Positions 1-12,131 of a stretch of 64,000 bases of DNA are shown one piece after another. The notes beneath the pieces are model-generated. The model saw only the letters and a program-made list of their open reading frames with translations, was not told where the DNA came from and ran no database searches. The DNA is from Lycium barbarum (Eukaryota > Streptophyta > Magnoliopsida > Solanales > Solanaceae), in contig NC_083339.1 of the NCBI RefSeq assembly GCF_019175385.1, positions 80,836,120 to 80,900,119 on the forward strand, in the 5' to 3' direction. How positions within the stretch are numbered: position 1 is the stretch's first letter; each line of letters starts with the position of its first letter. Position numbers and translations under genes: made by a program.

Positions 1-1466
1 AGGAATCTCTGGAAACTAGCCATGTCGAAATAGACATATGAAGTCAAGGATACAAGTATCTCTATAGCATCTAGGAATGGAGTCTTTTGGAACTCATTCG
101 TTTACTTCTTTCGTTCGTATCATAAAGATCATGCCAAAATGAAAGAAAGGAATAGCCTTAACATACATTGTCGTTTACCTAAACGTCCAACGCTCATTTC
201 CCAAGCTCGCAACTCCACAAACAAGGAAATTATATACCATAATCAAACAATATGTATGCTTGAAAACTTGTTCAAGACTAGCAAGCGATTTAACGAAATT
301 CGGGCAGCATTTTCCCAATAATTTCCATACCAATCCAACTCAAACTCATCCCACAACATACACAACATCATCAACAACAATAACAGCAATATACAACAAT
401 ATAAACAAGTGAAAATCTCTTCAAATTTCCATCCAAAATTAGTCTACAAGGTAACCTCTTCTACAACTGACTTTATGCCTTACAAAATATATTTTCTTCA
501 CCCTAAAACCTACAATCCTTCCATACTTGACTTAATAACGAAGTTATGGTTGTGTTCTTACCTTGAACATTCAGAATCTCTACGAAAATCTTCAGCTACA
601 ATCCTCAAACAAGAAGCCACGCAACAAGCAATGCAACTACCACGATTCCTTACTAGTTTCAAGGTTGTAAGTCGGAACCTTCACTTAATTTGATGGAATA
701 TGGTTGGAGGATATTTATGAGAGTATAGAGAGAACATATGCTCTGGTGGTTGAAGGAAAAATGAGGAAAGTGGACGGGTTAGATAAATATATATCTACAC
801 CAATCTGCATCGCTAACTCTGATGGTGCATGTTGACGGTCGTCAATCATGTTGACCGTCCGTACAATTGCACGATCGAATTGCACAGCTCATAAATCTGC
901 TAATTGCATTGGAAAGAAGACTCCCTGAACTTATGTTTACATAGGTTATGGATTCCGTCACTCCGCGTATGCTAGGAGATATGCTCCTCACAAGTGGACC
1001 CAAATATCTTGTCCGAAAATCTACCAAGTTCTCCCAAAGTCTCGACAACTAAATTCCTTTGATTTGTTTGACCTCCAAACTTCCAATACTTGTTACATAT
1101 GAAATTTAACCTTAATATATTATGGATAAAATATCCGATATCTCGTAACCTCGAAGGCTAACACTCGAGACTAAGACGACTAGCGTACCATATACATCAT
1201 TGCAACAAATAAGAGGCGTAGCGTATTCTTTTTGATTCACTTTGCTCCCGACTCTCACATTCTTTAAGATATAAGTTGATGATTATATATTCCTTTCGGA
1301 CACTCTCGTAAGCTACTTGTACAATTTCCCCCGTAGATCCTCGGCATGAGTCTAAATCACTAAGATCATTATGGAACCTCAAAGTACGGGAAATGAGTGA
1401 CACGAAATCTTATCTTGTCTTCTTAACTCTGGAAATTCTTGAAGCTGTCCCACTCATACCAGCTTG
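1..1466 (-). mobile_element. LTR of element B, interrupted and cut by the window edge
   Basis: This is non-coding LTR sequence read on the minus strand. It continues the short LTR start at 26339-26373, from which it is separated by insertion of element A; the matching cttac on both sides of A proves continuity. Going 5' to 3' on the minus strand it holds a U3-type box around 889-925 (cattggaaagaagact, related to boxes in LTRs G, J and F) and a TATA-like tatatatttatct at about 785-797. A leader ending in a splice-donor-like aaggtaag lies near 555-565. The LTR end lies beyond position 1, so whether it is a 5', 3' or solo LTR cannot be told. No polypurine tract precedes its start at 26373, which argues against a 3' LTR. 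The short ORFs in it look spurious. Confidence 0.7.
785..797 (-). promoter_or_regulatory. TATA-like box in LTR B
   Basis: The minus strand reads tatatatttatct, about 670 bp (A removed) into the LTR and upstream of a C/T-rich leader. Position and composition fit a Pol II TATA box driving minus-strand transcription. This is inferred from sequence only. Confidence 0.4.
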
Positions 1467-1471
1467 CTTAC
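1467..1471. repeat. Target-site duplication of element A (left copy)
   Basis: The cttac here is repeated at 26334-26338 immediately outside the other end of A. A 5-bp duplication is the usual product of Ty3-type integrase and fixes both ends of the 24.9-kb composite insertion. Confidence 0.9.
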
Positions 1472-4041
1472 TATCACTACCCCGCTAGAGGCCATGATGG
1501 GTACCAAATACTAGCTTACCGAGCACCTCTGATCTAACATTCCATTCTCACTACTAGGTGGGTCACACGGAATATTTATGAACATCTCACTTAATGTAGC
1601 TATCAATAGTTATACCTGTGATCATATGTCGATAAGCTATACCAAAATATTATACAACAGCAGGGATGGACAAAGTTATGAAACATCTATCCACATACGT
1701 CTGTCTACGAGCCTCTAAATAAGATACATAAATCCACAAGGACGGGGCAGGATTTCACCATGCCCGAGTATATACACAGGCATAGTACCGATAGGTTGTA
1801 GCTTCGGAACAACTGGAGCGCGCTCAAGATGCCGCTGATGGAGCTCCTAAAGATCAGACGCGTCAACCTGCTTACCTGCGGTCATGAACGCAATGTCCAT
1901 AAAAGAAAGGACGTCAGTACGAACAGAGTACCGAGTATGTAAGGCATGTATAACAACATATAAAGAAGCATAGAAAACATAAGAAGAGAGTATCAGTGTA
2001 ACTGCTTGCCCTTTAAGGCGAAATCATGCATGCTCCTCTTTACCTCTTAAACATATTACCAATTAATACATAAACTGTCTGAATCAAATAACATCATTAG
2101 CCCGCATCCGGGTAATCATCTCACGCCGCCCACTAGTGGTGCTGCCCGTGCCATATAGACACGGTGTTATTATTATCATCCATAAGCTGCCCACTACGCC
2201 CACTGTAGTGGTGTCGTCCGGCCATATAGGCACGGTGTAATCATCCATAAGCCACCTACTACGCTCACCGTAGTGGTGCTGCCTAGCCGTATAGGTGTGG
2301 TGTAATCATCATCACATAAGCATGTATAAGAGCCCAATAAAAAGCTATAGCTTCATCAGAGTGACGTAAGGTCAGTAACCTCCGATTATATTACAGAATA
2401 ATCTTGATCGTCGTGTCTCACCTTGAAGGAACTAGCATTATGAGATAAGACTATCAATGAAGAATAACATCAAGGAAATCATAGAGTAAGATCATAAATT
2501 TCATAAAGCGTCAAGTTATCCAATTTGGGACCTTTTAGAAAAAAGGGTCATCATAAATGGATAAAATTGAGGATCAAGAAATAGTTCAACATTCTCATGT
2601 TCATATTCACATTGAACTCAAGAGCTTGGGACTTTTAATCATGAAATCATTATCATCATAATAATCATAGAAAACATCTCTTCTTTGCTATTGTAAGAAG
2701 CTTTAAGAATCATGAACTTGTGGCTTTTGGAAACAAGATGGTTATGGAAACATTTATGAAATCATAACATAGGAATCGTACCTTTGAAATAAAGGGACTA
2801 GCCTTAACATACCTGTTCGACCTCCTATTAGTTACGCTTATCCGTCCGAGCTCGTAAATCTACTTTCGAGAGGATTTACACTAATATTAGACTCATTATC
2901 GCACACTTGTTCCAAGTTTTCAAATCAAACTATTTTATATTCCGCCGAAAATCGGGCAGCATCTCTCCTATTTATATGCCTAGCCCGAAATCTCAATTCA
3001 GCAACCAATAATAACAACAACAATACCAACATCAACCATAATATTCTCAATAACACAATACGTCATAAACATCTCATATGGTGTTTATCCCATATTTCCA
3101 CCAACAAAATTATTTTATAACTATTTAACGGCTCTATCTCTGTAAATAAACCAAGATTAACTTTGATAATAAGAGATTCATACCTTCCTCTCGATAATGT
3201 TGCTATATCTTCACTTTTCCACCTTAAGCTAAAGCCACAACGCGTCACTATATGATTTTGTAGTTGCAACTATACGCCGTCTGGACCGGAATTTGGGAAT
3301 TATACCTGATTTAGGCTAAAAAGTTGGTGTTGGTAGTTGGGAGGAAGTCTCCAGATTTTTGGAGAATATTTGGGGGCTGAATGAGGGAAATAAGGGAGGT
3401 GCCCCCTTTTTATAACGGTCCAGGTTCTTCCTAGACAGACTTAAAATTTACTCAGCATGATCGAGCTACCATGTGGCGTGGACGCTAAGTTGCAGGCAAG
3501 CCCTACGCGTTTGCGCCACCTACGCGCGTTCACGTAGGGTTAATTTTTCTGCCCTGAAAGCCGATCTTAAAACGCGTAGAACGTGTGATTCCGATATCGT
3601 ATGAGAGCCCATGACTTATGGTGGGAAAGATACTTCAATTATCTACAACATTCATTTTTGGTGTGATTCCAAATTCCCGACGTACAATGGCGTTTTAGCC
3701 TCTCCAAGTCAGATCATCCGAAAACGTATCCTTAAATTATCCCTTTGGAGGGCTTATGCCCATATTTGGCTTAAGGGTCCTTCTTAAGACTTTCTCAACT
3801 TTCTATTTACTATGCATATTACTTTTCATATGTCCTTTATAAAATTCCGACATGTGGGCCCCACTTTAACTCTCTGATTTTCTTGTCCTCCAACCCTTCC
3901 ATGACCTATTATATCAACTTAACCCAGATAATCATAGGATGAACATATATAACCTCGTACATCCTTAACTATAACCCCGCATCCGAAATAGTACAACTAC
4001 CACCTAGCGAATCTCAACATGCCAAGCTGCGAGGTGTAACA
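1472..4041 (-). repeat. 3' LTR of element A
   Basis: This copy is 2,570 bp and pairs with the 2,588-bp copy at 23746-26333. Reading the minus strand from 4041: terminus tgttacacctcgc, a CpG-rich U3 stretch (about 3480-3600), a TATA box at 3407-3414 and a leader. The tandem hairpin array follows (about 2101-2310; three units of roughly 67 bp with a ccactacg...cgtagtgg inverted repeat). The shared LTR core is at 1875-1940. The end at 1472 is degenerate. Positions 3624-4041 were later copied to 12197-12614. Confidence 0.9.
3407..3414 (-). promoter_or_regulatory. TATA box of A 3' LTR
   Basis: The minus strand reads gttataaaaaggggg. The partner LTR keeps the same box at 25665-25672, and a leader rich in C and T follows. 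This is the best core-promoter candidate of element A. Confidence 0.6.
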
Positions 4042-4077
4042 TTGCTGCCCCCTTAGGAATATTCGTCCTCGGATGTT
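4042..4077 (-). other. Polypurine tract and adjoining hairpin of element A
   Basis: On the minus strand taagggggcagcaa (4042-4055) abuts the 3' LTR and is the plus-strand DNA primer site. Just upstream, 4058-4077 reads aacatccg-agga-cgaatatt, a decayed version of the 8-bp-stem hairpin at the same place in D, E, F and I. Two stem mismatches fit the age of A. Confidence 0.85.
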
Positions 4078-4259
4078 AAATTCTTAGGGATTTCTTCAAA
4101 CATTTTGCCAAATTCTTCCATTTATTGCACCACTACTATCCTGTCACAATAGCCTAGAATATACAATGCCTCATCGGGCATCAACATTTATATTGAGTTG
4201 GCCAGGCACGACCCAAATATTATTTTGAAGACAACTTACGTAATTTTGGGCGCTGATGG

Positions 4260-4826
4260 CTATGTCTGCATGTCTTCTGAGAGTGGGAATAAATGCGGGT
4301 ATCTAGATTTCATGTCCTCCTCAGCTTCCCAAGTTAGCTCTTCCTTGTTATTATTCCACCATAGGACTTTGACTGAAGCCACGTCCTTGGTTCTAAGCCT
4401 TCAGACTTGCCTATCTAGAATAGCAACAGGTACTTCCTCATAGGACAGCTTCTCAGTGACTTGTACATCGTCTACTGGTACAATCCTGGAGGGATCTCCA
4501 ACACACTTGCGTAGCATGGATACGTGAAACACTGGATGGACTGATTCTAATTCTGGAGGCAAATCCAACTTATAAGCTACTTGGCCTACCTTGCGCACAA
4601 TCTCATAAGGTCCAATATACCGAGGACTAAGCTTCCCTTTCTTGCCAAATCTCATCACGCCTTTCATCAGTGATACTTTCAAGAGCACCTAATCATTGAC
4701 TTTGAATTCCAAGTTTCGCCGACGGTTATCCGCATAGGATTTCTGACGACTCTGAGCTGTTAGTAGTCATTCTTGAATAAGCTTGACCTTTTCTATTGCT
4801 CGCTGAATAAAATCTGGGCCCACTAA
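4260..4826 (-). pseudogene. A pol 3' end: integrase C-terminus and chromodomain
   Basis: This is the C-terminal part of the A polyprotein, separated from the rest (19319 onward) by insertion H. It shows the integrase tail motif KGKLSPRYIGPYEIVRK, then VHPVFHVSMLRKCVGDP, then a chromodomain-like end (AILDRQV...TKDVASVKVLWRN...EEDMKSRYPHLF) and a TAG stop at 4260-4262. Such chromodomains are thought to steer integration to heterochromatin. An in-frame stop sits at about 4401-4403, where the duplicate at 12833-13399 has CGA, so this TGA arose in copy 1 by a C-to-T change at a CpG. A further stop lies near 4690. Not functional. Confidence 0.9.
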
Positions 4827-4831
4827 CTTTG
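4827..4831. repeat. Target-site duplication of H (left copy)
   Basis: The ctttg here is repeated at 19314-19318 outside the other end of H, inside A's integrase reading frame. A further copy at 13400-13404 comes from the segmental duplication. Confidence 0.9.
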
Positions 4832-5509
4832 TGTTACACCTCGGAAAAATTTTCTGTGAATCTACAATGAATAGATCAACGAAGGGTACGAGTGTGCGGT
4901 GTTTTACTAAGTAGGGAATGACGATTCATGAATTTTTGGAATTTAGAAAGTTGTAGAATTTCAATTCAGCCAGTGGTCGTAAAGCAGAATATGCCCTGTA
5001 AAGTGATTTACGGACTGTATACTGCCATCGTCCTCCACCCTTTCAAAATTTCAACTTTCTGTCCAATGTTAAAATGGTTAAATACGACTTGGTATACGGC
5101 CCGTAAACCTCGATCGTAAACTGCCATGATCCTCAGCCAACCTTTCTGTTTTGATATGCTTAAATACGACCACACTATACGGTCCGTAAACTAGTATACG
5201 GCCCGTAAAGTGTGGTTTGCGACCACTGTTCACCCCGACGACTGTTCGTTAAAAATCAGATTTTGAGTTGTTAAAAAGGGACCATAAGCTCATATTATTT
5301 CATTTTCTCATCTACACCACTCAAGAAGTCTCTATAACTGTCCAAACACTTTATCCATAGGAATTCAAGAGAATCAAGGAAATCTATGATCATCAACACC
5401 AAATCAAGGAAACAAAGCTTATGAAATTCAAGTAGAAGTTGTCTCTTTCAAGAAATACCAAAGGAGAGGAGATAGGGTTTTGGTGCTAAGGTAGAAACTC
5501 AACTCAAGC
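4832..5509 (+). repeat. H LTR, 5' part
   Basis: LTR start and U3/leader, duplicated at 13405-14082. It holds a cluster of palindromes of the form tatacgg-y-ccgtaaa: 5093-5107, 5176-5190, 5195-5209, plus weaker ones near 5010. The sequence stops at aactcaagc where the minus-strand LTR of I begins (5510). Confidence 0.82.
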
Positions 5510-7968
5510 TGTCACGACCCGGCTAGGGGGCCGCGATGAGCACCCGGTGCTACCCCACCCGGGCACCCCCTTATCGTACATAACATAACATCTAGGTGAA
5601 CCATAAGTCAATTCGTGCTTTTCTTATCGTTAATCATATTGATGCCATTAGACGACTATCATCATTTAACATATCATAGGAATCTATGCCACATCATAAG
5701 TACAAGGCCGACGAGGCCAACAAAAGATATACAAAACATGGGCCGACATGGCCGAACATCTCTACCCACATACACATGACTACGAGCCTCTAAGAGTATG
5801 ACATATCGTATGAGCGGGACAGGACCCCGCTATGCCCATAATTATATACACAAAAGAATGAGTACCCAAAAGCTGCGGCTCCGAAAGAAATGGAGCTCTG
5901 CTGTGCAATCTCTGGATAAGCAGCTATGGATCAAGTCTGTCTCCCTGTGCACCTGCGGGCATGACGCAGCGTCCACAAACAAAAGGACGTCAGTATGAAG
6001 AATGTACTGAGTATGTAAAGCATGAGCAACATCAATAAATAAGCATCATGAACAACATATGAAATAGCATAGGAGGGGGGAGACAATAATATTATCGTCA
6101 TAGCGTTGACCTGCCTTTCGTAGGACTTTTCATTTTTCATACGTATTTGTACACCTACGTCATCATCCGTATTCCATAATAGTACTCGTACCATACTTGT
6201 GGTCATATTCGTATACATGTCCTTATTCGCATTCATATACATAGTCTTTTCACATTCATATTCATATTATATACATTGCCATACACTTATATACATACAT
6301 AGCGTGCCCGACCATAAGGTTCAGTGTTTCATACGTACTTAGCCAACCAAGGCTCAATGTTATTTCTACCTAGCCCTACCAAGGCTTCAGGGTTATCCGT
6401 ACCATCTGCAGAGGTGTGCGCGCATTACGTAATCGTATACATACTTTATACATAATCATATACATATATACATCCATATACATATATTCTACCCGGCATT
6501 ATAAGCTCGGGGTGTCATTATAGCCCTTCATAGGCACATGTGAATATAATAGCCCGTAGGCACCTTTAGCATCATTATTATTATCATCGTCATCACTATC
6601 ATCGTCATTATTGCTACATCCATATCTTAGGCTTACTCGTCATATGAGGGGCGTAGTATAATCGTAGTACATGTTAAGGATCGTGAGCTTATGAGCTCGG
6701 AGTGTCAATCACTTGAATACAACATACTCATATAGAGGAATTAGAAATTTGGCCAAGAACCATGCCTTATGAAAGAATGGTTAGCCTTACATACCTTTTC
6801 GTCGGACTATTCTACACTTGCACGTTTCCTTCCAATGCTAGCGTCTATACCTTCATTAATATCATAACAATGGCCATTAGTCATTCACATCATCTACATT
6901 ATCTAGATTTCTCAATTTGCTTCTAATTCTCTCATATTTATGGTCATGACCTCCAACTTCGTCCATTCATCTAAAGTGTTGAGTTCATGATCTTAGTATC
7001 ATTTATAATACATTCATATCGTAACACAACAACATTCATAATTCAATTCAAACTATTCCTCAAAATGTCACTATTCACCATTCATGACCTAGTTGACCAC
7101 ATTTTCTACAATCCATGTATTTTAATTCTCCAATACCTTAAACATCATGTAAAAATCATGAATCTTACCTTAGAAGTTGTAGGAACAAGCTTTGGTTGAT
7201 AATACCCCACTTTGCGCCAAACCCTAGTTTTTCTCCATTTGCATTTCTTGACTTGAATGGTATTTAATGGCTTGCTTACACTTGATTCACTTGTTTATGT
7301 TGTTGGTGGCTTATGGTCCTTGAAAACTTATGAAATAAATGTAGAGAGATGATTCTAGAGAGAAGTGGTGTAATGTGGAAATGAAATAAGACAAGTCTTG
7401 ATCCTCATATTTAATGAATTGAAAAATCTATGCTGGGTGAACAGTGGTCGTCCATGGAGGTTTACGGCCCGTATTCCACTATAAGGCTCGTCCTCCATGG
7501 GTGTAATTAACCATTTCCAGAACCAGAAGCTGGGCTGCTTTCATGGTGGTTTACGACCATGGTTTACGGGCCGTAAATCACTTTACGGTCCGTCCACTTG
7601 GTCGTATTTTACCATTTCTTGACTGGGCAGAAAGTTGAAACCTTCCATGGCAGTTTACGACTGCCAGTTTACGGACCGTATATCGATTTACGGTCCGTAT
7701 TATGCACTTTACGACCACTGGGAAGTTGCAATTCTGCAACTTCCCATATTTCTTAGACTTCTCACTTGAGTCACCCACGTCCATGCACATGCATCACTCA
7801 CCTTATATCTCATCTTAACTTGGCCAACTCTCTCATCTCACATCGGATACCTTCGAAATCTTGCCTAAGGTCATCAAACGTCGTTTCTTGCTCATAGACA
7901 TCATGCACTCATATTCATCACTAGTTCATCCACTTGCGTACCAACAGAAAATTTTCCGAGGTGTAACA
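5510..7968 (-). repeat. 3' LTR of element I
   Basis: 2,459 bp, starting tgtcacgacccgg at 5510 and ending gaggtgtaaca at 7968. Reading from 7968 leftward it has a palindrome cluster (7461-7474, 7563-7577, 7668-7680, about 7689-7701; best copy tttacgggccgtaaa), repeats of the accaaggct type at about 6290-6420, and the LTR core at 5951-6016. Its first ~1.1 kb is copied at 14083-15178. The ORF at 5931-6242 is a by-product of this non-coding sequence. Confidence 0.9.
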
Positions 7969-8004
7969 TTCTCCCCCCCTTAAGAACATTCGGCCTCGAA
8001 TGTC
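7969..8004 (-). other. Polypurine tract and hairpin of element I
   Basis: On the minus strand, taaggggggga-type tract 7969-7982 lies against the LTR. Upstream, 7985-8004 reads gacattcg-aggc-cgaatgtt, a stem of 8 pairs counting one G-T wobble. Confidence 0.88.
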
Positions 8005-8173
8005 AAAGTGTTCGGGGATTCTATAAAAATTTCGCCAGAGCCTCCCCTATAATATGGCACTACCATCCTGCCCCAACAACCCATAATATCGATGCCTCAC
8101 AGGGCCAAAACGTAATAGCATAAAAATTTGGTCACACACGACCCAAAAAGCATAAAAGGAATACATACATACC
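8005..8173 (-). other. 3' untranslated region of element I
   Basis: Between pol stop and polypurine tract. It carries the block ggccctgtgaggcatcg (minus strand, about 8088-8106), which recurs in related form in A (about 4165-4182), E (about 37648-37664) and F (about 63717-63732). No coding signal. Confidence 0.6.
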
Positions 8174-9655
8174 TTATGATCTTAACGTCTCATCTTGGAC
8201 TTCTTCCAAGTGCTGAAATAAATGTGGGTATTTGGACCGCATACTTTCTTCTGCTTCTCACGTCATTTCCTCTCGTTTACTGTTTCTCCATAGAACTTTA
8301 ATTGAGGTTACTTCTTTGTTTCTAAGCCTCCGTACTTACCTATCTAGTATGGCAATGGGTATCTCTTCATAAGTCAATTTCTCTATTACTTGCACATCAT
8401 TCACTGGGACGATCCTAGTAGGATCTCCAACACATTTTCGAAGCATCGAAACATGAAATACTGGATGAACTGACTCCAAGTCTGGAGGTAGATTTAACTC
8501 ATAGGCCACTTTGCCTATCTTGCGTACAATTTCGTATGGCCCAATATACCGGGGACTGAGCTTCCCCTTTTTGCCAAATCTCATTAAGCCCTTTATCGGC
8601 GACACTTTCAAGAATACCCAATCCTTCACTTCGAACTCTAAGTCTCTTCGACGATTATCCGCATAGGACTTTTGACGACTTTGAGCCGCTTGCAACCGAT
8701 CTTGTATGAGCTTAACTTTCTCTATTGCTCGCTGGACCAAGTCTGGCCCTATAAACTTAGTTTCTCCGGTTTCAAACCACCCAATTGGGGATCTACACTT
8801 TCGCCCATATAGAGCTTCATACGGTGCCATTTGAATGCTGGAATGGTAACTATTAATGTAAGCAAATTCAATGAGTGGCAAATGATCATCCCAATTTCCT
8901 CCAAAATCTAACATACATGCTCGCAACATATCTTCAAGAGTCTGAATGGTACGTTCGGCCTGCCCATCGGTCTGTGGGTGAAACGCCGTGCTAAGGCGCA
9001 CTTGGGTCCCTAGACCCTCTTGGAACGATCTCCAAAACTTGGCTGTAAACTGGGTCCCTCTATCGGAGATAATAGATACTGGAACGCCATGGAGTTTCAC
9101 TATCTCTTTAAGATAAAGCTTCGCATAATCTTCTGCCACATAGGTCGTCCTGACCGGTAAGAAATGAGCTGACTTTGTGAGTCTATCCACAATCACCCAT
9201 ATGGAATCATACTTACGCCGAGAACGGGGTAACCCTATAATGAAATCCATATTAATCACTTCCCACTTCCAAGTTGGGATTTCTATAGCTTGCAATAATC
9301 CACCCGGCTTTTGGTGTTCAATCTTCACTTGTTGGCAATTAGGACACTGAGCTACGAATTCCGCTATATCTTTCTTCATTCCATTCCACCAGTATATAGA
9401 CTTAAGATCATGATACATTTTCATCGCTCCGGGGTGAACGGAGTAACGGGAACAATGAGCTTCCCTCAATATTTGGTGACGTAGACCTACCACATCGGGA
9501 ACACATAACCTGCCTCGACATCGGAGAACTCCGTCATCCGAAATATCAAATGATGACTCCTCCTTCCGAGGGAGTGTATCTCTGTACTGCATTAGCATGG
9601 GATCCTCATATTGTTGCTCTTTTACTTCCGCTACTAGCGATGAAACTGCGGAATT
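8174..9655 (-). pseudogene. Integrase and chromodomain of element I (copy 1)
   Basis: A long open stretch of 420 codons (9598-8336) holds nearly the whole integrase. It has the HHCC zinc finger (HPGAMKMYHD...CPNCQQVK), the catalytic core with D in [10 protein letters not shown] in IISDRGTQF and E in DGQAERTIQ, then PRYIGPYEIVRK and HVSMLRKCVGDP. The chromodomain follows but is cut by a TAA after AILDR (CAA to TAA) and a TGA in the EEMT-EAEE stretch. The family stop is TAA at 8174-8176. All catalytic acidic residues are present, so this is the best-preserved integrase in the window. It is not functional as a full polyprotein because of those stops and the lost 5' end. Confidence 0.92.
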
Positions 9656-10765
9656 CTAAATAGCAGCTCCGCTGCTACCTGAGTCCACTACTCGGACTCC
9701 TAGGCTCGCTAACTTTTGAAGCTCACAGGCCATCTCTTTCTTTTCTGGTCGTACATCACTTAGACTTCCCATGGATCTGTGGCTAAGAGCGTCAGCCACA
9801 ACGTTAGCCTTTCCGGGGTGATACAAGATATCAACATCGTAATCCTTTAGCAACTCCAACCATCGTCGTTGTCACAAATTCAACTCTTTCTGCTTGAAGA
9901 TATACTGAAGGCTCTTATGATCTGTATAAACATCCACATGGACACCATATAAATAATGTCGCCATAACTTTAATGCACGGACCACTGCGGCTAATTCTAA
10001 ATCGTGGGTTGGATAGTTCTGTTCATGTTTCCGTAATTGTCTAGAAGCATACGCAATCACCTTACCATTTTGCATCAATACACAACCTAGCCCGAAGCCT
10101 GAAGCATCACAATAAATAACATATCCTTCCAATCCCTCTGGAAGTGTCAAGACTGGGGCTGAAGTCAATCGGTCTTTCAACTCTTGGAAACTACGCTCGC
10201 AAGCATCTGTCCATTGAAACTTAGCCGACTTCTGAGTCAACTTGGTGAGTGGCGTAGAAATAGAAGAAAAACCCTCAACAAATCTTCTGTAATAGCCTGC
10301 TAAGCCCAAAAAGCTACGAACCTCCGTAGGAGTCGTGGACCTTGGCCAAGTCTTCACGGCCTCGATCGTTTGGCTATCCACTCGAATACCATCACCTGCA
10401 ACAATATGGCCCAGAAATGATACCGAGTTCAACCAAAACTCACACTTGGAGAATTTTGCAAACAACTCTCGAGCTCGAAGAACTCCAAGGACAATTCGCA
10501 AATGATCCGCATGCTCGTCCTCGGATCTAGAATACACTAAGATGTCGTCGATGAATACAATTACAAATAGATCCAGAAAAGGTCTGAATACATTGTTCAT
10601 TAGATCCATAAACACTGCCGGGGCATTAGTTAACCCAAACGACATTACTCGGAACTCGAAATGGCCATATCTTGTTCTGAAAGCTGTCTTAGGGATATCT
10701 TTCTCCCTAACTCTTACTTGGTGATACCCGGACCTCAAATCAATCTTTGAAAACCATTTGGAATC
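9656..10765 (-). pseudogene. Reverse transcriptase and RNase H of element I (copy 1)
   Basis: Open from 10738 to 9872. It shows [24 protein letters not shown], the catalytic FIDD at 10544-10555 and [11 protein letters not shown]. RNase H follows, with [26 protein letters not shown] and, past a stop at about 9871, [14 protein letters not shown]. Stops at about 10763 and 9871 split the frame; copy 2 reads through both places, so they arose after the duplication. This makes cDNA from element RNA in the family; here it is decayed. Confidence 0.93.
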
Positions 10766-12131
10766 TTAAAATTGATCAAACAAATCATCAATCCTCGGGA
10801 GGGGATACTTGTTCTTAATCGTCACTTTATTCAATTGCCGATAATCAATGCACATTCTCAAGGAGCCATCCTTCTTCCGGACGAACAATACGGGTGCTCC
10901 CCACGGGGATGAACTAGGCCTAATGAAGCCTTTTTCAAGCAAGTCTTTCAATTGCTCCTTCAACTCTTTCAACTCTGCGGGTGCCATTCTATAGGGAGGA
11001 ATAGATATGGGTTTAGTGTCTGGCAACACATCAATCGCAAAATCGATCTTTCGCTCGGGAGGAAGGCCTGGAAGCTCTTCCAGGAACACATCCGGAAATT
11101 CGTTCACTACCGGAACTGACTGAAGATTCGGCGACTTAGCTTCTACATCTTGAACTCGCACTAGGTGATAAATACACCCTTTCGTGATCATCTTCCTTGC
11201 CTTTAGATAGGAAATAAACCTACCTTTTGGTGATGCCGTATTTCCTTTCCATTCTAAGACTGGTTCTCCCGGAAATTTGAAATGAACCATCTTCATTCTA
11301 CAATCAACATTGGCATAACAAGAAGCCAACCAATCCATGCCCATAATAACTTCAAAATCTACCATTTCTAGCTTATGCAAATCAATCATGGTACGACGAT
11401 CATAAATCACAATCACACAATTCCTATATACTCGGCTAGCTATTACCGATTCACCCGCGGGTGTAGACATCTCAAAAGGCTTGATAGACTCCGGCTCAAT
11501 TATAAATCGACCCGCAATATGTGGAGTAACATATAATAATGTGGAACCCGGATCAATCAAAGCATATACATCATGAGAGAATACCGATAATATACCTGTG
11601 ACCATATCAGGAGAAGACTCAAGATCTTGGCGTCCAGCCAAAGCATAAATACGGGGCTGAGGACCGCTAGTACTGGGAGCTCTACCTCTACCTCTACCAT
11701 GGCCGACTGGCACATGTGAACCTGGCCCCGTAGGGCATACAGATGACGAAGATCCGACTACCGACCCTGATGGCTGGGTCCTACCTCTACTATGCACTGA
11801 GGGGCAATCACGCATAATATGGCCCGGTCGACCACATGAATAGCAAACATCTGAACCCAATCGGCATTGACCCCAATGCGACTTCCCACACTGGGAACAT
11901 CGTGGTATAGGTGGCCTTGCCTGGCCTGAATCACCTCTAAACTGGGACCCCGAATAACTCTGACTCAGCCCGGGATGAGTAGATCTATCAAGGCTCTGGC
12001 CTGAAAACCGTGGAGGTGCACTAGTCATAGAATAGCCCAAATGTTTAGGGAACTGTTGCCTGTGTCCGCCTCTGGACTCACTTATTGGGCCCGAAGATCT
12101 GGCCCTCTTGCTATTTCCCCTATCATTTATT
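10766..12131 (-). pseudogene. Gag zinc knuckle, protease and RT start of element I (copy 1)
   Basis: Open for 424 codons (12040-10766). It has an atypical CSQC...H...C finger followed by an intact CCHC knuckle [14 protein letters not shown] (RNA binding). A G/R/S-rich linker, then protease with DPGSTL in place of the usual D-S/T-G context and IMGMDWL, follow. A cleavage-region stretch and the RT N-terminus ([33 protein letters not shown]) end it. The matrix/capsid half of Gag is absent because the element is truncated at about 12131. Confidence 0.92.

Larger units (their letters stand above)
5510..12131 (-). mobile_element. Element I: 5'-truncated Ty3-type chromovirus, minus strand (copy 1)
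   Basis: The 3' LTR is 5510-7968, polypurine tract 7969-7982, and pol to gag runs from 8174 rightward. The gag frame is lost at about 12131, where sequence of the H LTR takes over. The 5' LTR, primer site and first half of gag are missing, and no target duplication was found on the right (left flank caagc). The loss predates the segmental duplication because both copies share the same truncation. Confidence 0.87.

Noticed and set aside
5510..5540. Right-hand target duplication caagc for element I
   Set aside because: No caagc was found at the right edge of I (about 12131 or 18319); I is 5'-truncated, so none is expected.
8174..12131. Endogenous pararetrovirus rather than retrotransposon
   Set aside because: Integrase with zinc finger and chromodomain, LTRs, primer site and polypurine tract are present; no movement- or coat-protein pattern is seen.
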